Of a stretch of DNA of 8,669 nucleotides, positions 6,753-8,669 are shown piece after piece. The translations under genes were made by a program, and so were the position numbers. This DNA is from Victivallales bacterium. GTDB lineage: Bacteria; Verrucomicrobiota; Lentisphaeria; Victivallales; UBA1829. A model generated the notes under the pieces. That model was given only the letters and a program-made list of their open reading frames with translations. It did no database searches and had not been told where the DNA came from. Numbering within the stretch: position 1 is the stretch's first letter; each line of letters begins with the position of its first letter. The DNA lies in contig JAEEQO010000126.1 in the NCBI GenBank assembly GCA_016285335.1, positions 1 through 8,669 of the forward strand, given 5' to 3'.

Positions 6753-6769
6753 CGGAGCTGTAAGCTCCG
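6753..6769. other. Small perfect hairpin in the nifJ-topA gap
   Basis: CGGAGCT (6753-6759), GTA loop, AGCTCCG (6763-6769). On the minus strand it is followed after three bases by ATTTT, so it could be a weak third terminator after nifJ. It lies upstream of the topA -35 box. Function is uncertain. Confidence 0.4.
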
Positions 6770-6789
6770 GAAAAATGAGAAAGAATCGC

Positions 6790-6857
6790 ATGAAAACGAA
6801 AAAACCCGGGCCGGGACCGTGACATGGAAACAAAAATCCCCGGGCCGGGACCGCGGA
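6790..6857. repeat. Imperfect 34-base tandem duplication in the nifJ-topA gap
   Basis: Unit 1 is 6790-6823 and unit 2 is 6824-6857. The first 30 bases of each match at 26 positions, and a 15-base core, CCCGGGCCGGGACCG (6805-6819 and 6839-6853), is identical. Each unit is an A-rich half followed by a GC-rich half. Read on the minus strand, each is a GC-rich block followed by a T run, which is the layout of a terminator. Confidence 0.8.
6799..6816 (-). terminator. Second, weaker terminator-like block after nifJ
   Basis: On the minus strand CCCG (6815-6812) pairs with CGGG (6808-6805) around a 3-base loop and is followed by six T (6804-6799). The stem is only four pairs, so on its own it is weak. 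It belongs to unit 1 of the tandem duplication and could back up the block at 6832-6880. Confidence 0.45.
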
Positions 6858-6880
6858 AGAATGCGGCTGTCCGTCCGGGG
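6832..6880 (-). terminator. Main candidate terminator of nifJ
   Basis: On the minus strand CCCCGG (6880-6875) can pair with CCGGGG (6843-6838), enclosing an inner stem in which GGA and CCGC pair with GCGG and TCC across a short bulge. The fold is followed by ATTTTTG, with five T at 6836-6832. It lies about 40 bases after the nifJ stop and separates nifJ from the topA promoter. Confidence 0.6.
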
Positions 6881-6890
6881 AATGTCGCCT

Positions 6891-6916
6891 TGATCCCGCA
6901 GGATTTGCGGCGATCA
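6891..6916 (-). other. Hairpin immediately after the nifJ stop codon
   Basis: TGATC-CCGC (6891-6899) pairs with GCGG-GATCA (6907-6910 and 6912-6916) with one bulged C at 6911 and a 7-base loop. It starts two bases past the nifJ stop on the minus strand and has no T run after it. It could protect the mRNA 3' end rather than terminate transcription; that is inference. Confidence 0.55.
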
Positions 6917-6918
6917 GG

Positions 6919-8669
6919 TCACTGGTTGTCTTCGAGCTTCTTGTACTCGGCGTACTTCTTCGCGGCGAGCCGGCTGCCGGTCTCGAAGAGCGTGGCGGCG
7001 TTCTCCGGGAAGGTGCGTTCGAGCGCGGCGAAGCGGACCTCGCCCTTCAGGAAGCTGCGGTAGTCCTTCGTGGGAGCCGGGGAATCGAGCGTGAACGGCT
7101 TTTCCTTCGACGGATTGTAGCGGTAAAGGAACCAGTAACCGGCGTCGACGGCGGCCTTCATCTCCTGCTGGACGTTGCACATGCCGCACTTCAGGCCGTG
7201 CGTCATGCAGGGGGCGTAGGCGATCACGACGGACGGGCCGGGGAACGCCTCGGCCTCCTGGAGCGCCTTCATGAGCTGGTTCGGATCCGCGCCCATCGCG
7301 ACGGACGCCACGTACACGTTGCCGTAGGTCATGAAGATGCGTCCGAGGTCCTTCTTCGGGCTGCGCTTGCCGGAGCTGGCGAACTGCGCCACCGCGCCGA
7401 TCTGCGTGGCCTTGGAGGACTGGCCGCCGGTGTTCGAGTAGACTTCGGTGTCCACGATCAGCGCGTTGATGTTCTCGCCGCTGGCGATCACGTGGTCGAG
7501 GCCGCCGAACCCGATGTCGTACGCCCAGCCGTCGCCGCCGTACATCCAGAACGTCTTCTTTGCGAGCTGGTCGCGGTGCAGAAGGATGGCGTCGGCGAGG
7601 TCGGAGGCTTCCGGATCGTCGAGGACGGCGCGGTTTTCGGACAGTACGTCGCAGAGCGCGTCGGACGCAGTGCGCGAGGCGTCGAAATCGTCGAACGCGT
7701 CGAGCCACGCCTGAAGCGCGGCCTTTACGGATTCCGGCACGGCCTTTTCGAGCAGGGATTTCACGCGGATGACCTGCATCTCGCGCTGTTTCTTCGAGGA
7801 AAGCAGCATGCCGAGCGCGAACTCGGCGTTGTTCTCGAACAGCGAATTGGTCCATGCCGGGCCGAATCCGCGCTGGTTCACCGTGTACGGGATGCCGGGC
7901 ATGGGCGAGCCCCACGCCTGCGAACACCCGGTGGCGTTCGCCCAGTACACGCGGTCGCCGAACAGCTGGGTCAGCAGCTTCGCATAAGGGGTTTCGCCGC
8001 AGCCGGCGCAGGCCGCGGAGAACTCGAGGAGCGGGCGGCGGAACTGGCTGCCTTTGACCGTGTAGGGGTTGAAAACGTCGGCCTTCGCCGGGAGCGACAG
8101 CAGGTAGTTCCAGTTCGCCAGGTCGTGGTCGGTCTCGGCGTTCGGGGTCATGGTAAGCGCCTTTTCCTTCGCCGGGCAGACGGACGCGCAGACGCCGCAG
8201 CCGGTGCAGTCGGCGGCGCTGATCTGGAGCGTGAAGACATAGCCGGGCTTGCCGCCCTTCGCGGGCTCCGTACGGAGCGGAGCGGGCGCGGCGGCGGCCT
8301 CTTCCGGGGTCAACAGATACGGACGCACCACGGCGTGCGGACAGGCGAACGCGCATTTGTTGCACTGGATGCACTTCGCGGGGTCCCAGACGGGCACATG
8401 GACCGCGATGTCGCGTTTCTCGTAGGCGGTCAGCCCCATGTCGATCACGCCGTCCTCGTAGCCCTTGAACGCGCTTACGGGCAGGTCATCGCCCTTCTGG
8501 GCGTTGATGGGTTCGAGCAGGTCGGTCACGACGGCGGGGAGACCGGGACGCGCGGCGGGCGCGGGATCGGCGGCGTTCAGCCAGGATTCCGGCACGGGCG
8601 CTTCCACGAGGCTCTTCACGCCCTCGTCGATGGCGGCGAGGTTGCGGTTCACCACGTCGTCGCCCTTGG
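6919..8669 (-). CDS. nifJ: Pyruvate:ferredoxin (flavodoxin) oxidoreductase, C-terminal half (gene continues past the right edge)
   Basis: This is the last 583 residues of a single-chain PFOR, usually about 1,170-1,200 residues. It oxidises pyruvate and CoA to acetyl-CoA and CO2 and passes electrons to ferredoxin or flavodoxin, a central step in anaerobes. The frame is open to the right edge; the GTG at 8655 lies inside the coding sequence and is not a start. A ferredoxin-like domain carries two [4Fe-4S] sites, CIQCNKCAFACP (8373-8341 for the cysteines) and CTGCGVCASVCP (8208-8176). The thiamine-diphosphate domain follows: CAGCGETPY near 8010 for the third cluster, ATGC, GGDGWAYDIG through NTGGQSSKATQ (7539-7400), and CMTHGLKCGMCN. 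The spacing of the first three cluster cysteines equals that of D. africanus C812, C815 and C840, and the CMTHG cysteine matches C1071. All ligands are present, so it should be active. A terminator-rich gap separates it from topA. Confidence 0.96.
   Translation of the reverse strand, partial: KGDDVVNRNLAAIDEGVKSLVEAPVPESWLNAADPAPAARPGLPAVVTDLLEPINAQKGDDLPVSAFKGYEDGVIDMGLTAYEKRDIAVHVPVWDPAKCIQCNKCAFACPHAVVRPYLLTPEEAAAAPAPLRTEPAKGGKPGYVFTLQISAADCTGCGVCASVCPAKEKALTMTPNAETDHDLANWNYLLSLPAKADVFNPYTVKGSQFRRPLLEFSAACAGCGETPYAKLLTQLFGDRVYWANATGCSQAWGSPMPGIPYTVNQRGFGPAWTNSLFENNAEFALGMLLSSKKQREMQVIRVKSLLEKAVPESVKAALQAWLDAFDDFDASRTASDALCDVLSENRAVLDDPEASDLADAILLHRDQLAKKTFWMYGGDGWAYDIGFGGLDHVIASGENINALIVDTEVYSNTGGQSSKATQIGAVAQFASSGKRSPKKDLGRIFMTYGNVYVASVAMGADPNQLMKALQEAEAFPGPSVVIAYAPCMTHGLKCGMCNVQQEMKAAVDAGYWFLYRYNPSKEKPFTLDSPAPTKDYRSFLKGEVRFAALERTFPENAATLFETGSRLAAKKYAEYKKLEDNQ

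Noticed and set aside
6586..6825. A 79-codon minus-strand frame spanning the topA promoter
   Set aside because: It runs across the -35 and -10 boxes, has no convincing ribosome site, is not in the topA frame and resembles no protein I know.
6790..6857. CRISPR-like direct repeats
   Set aside because: There are only two units, directly abutting with no spacer, and they are imperfect. The layout fits a tandem duplication of a terminator-like block.
6595..7063. Short plus-strand frames of 75 and 79 codons starting in the nifJ-topA gap
   Set aside because: They consist of the hairpins, the 34-base duplication and antisense nifJ sequence, with no ribosome site and no plus-strand promoter that I can support.
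8653..8655. GTG as a possible start of a separate short oxidoreductase subunit
   Set aside because: The frame continues upstream to the window edge as KGDDVVNRN, which matches the linker region of single-chain NifJ, so this codon is internal.

Overview
The window is GC-rich, tightly packed bacterial DNA. It holds five protein genes: three complete in one run, plus two cut by the window edges. A sixth complete gene sits at the end of that run, so the run has four genes in all. The gene set suggests a strictly anaerobic Gram-negative-type bacterium. It has a single-chain pyruvate:ferredoxin oxidoreductase (NifJ/PFOR), a MEP-pathway isoprenoid enzyme (IspD), a SanA-type inner-membrane envelope protein and a membrane glycosyltransferase. 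The style of the proteins makes me think of the PVC group (Lentisphaerota/Kiritimatiellota-like gut or sediment anaerobes). That is an impression only, because no 16S or other marker is present.

Layout. Positions 1-681 (+) are the C-terminal 226 residues of an arginine decarboxylase of the AdiA type, followed by a rho-independent terminator at about 696-740. Converging on it from the right is a minus-strand operon, in transcription order topA (6589-4040), sanA-like (4043-3408), ispD (3378-2653) and a GT-C membrane glycosyltransferase (2656-740). topA/sanA and ispD/glycosyltransferase each overlap by an ATGA start/stop junction, and sanA/ispD are 29 bases apart with a clear ribosome site, so the four genes are very likely one transcript. 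Its promoter is near-consensus (TTGACA, 17 bases, TATATT, at 6707-6679). A 7-base inverted repeat lies between the two boxes. The leader is about 83 bases and contains a repeat that overlaps the topA ribosome site. Positions 6919-8669 (-) are the C-terminal half of nifJ, which runs off the right edge.

The 329-base gap between nifJ and topA (6590-6918) is full of signals. From nifJ towards topA it holds a hairpin just after the nifJ stop, a GC-rich terminator, an imperfect 34-base tandem duplication that carries a second terminator-like block, a small hairpin, an A/T-rich stretch, the topA promoter with its palindrome, and the repeated leader.

I see no mobile element, CRISPR array, tRNA or rRNA, and no convincing new defence or biosynthetic system. 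The points most worth a second look are the TopA C-terminus (three copies of an unusual module in place of zinc ribbons), the linkage of topA to envelope and isoprenoid genes, and the regulatory architecture in the nifJ-topA gap.
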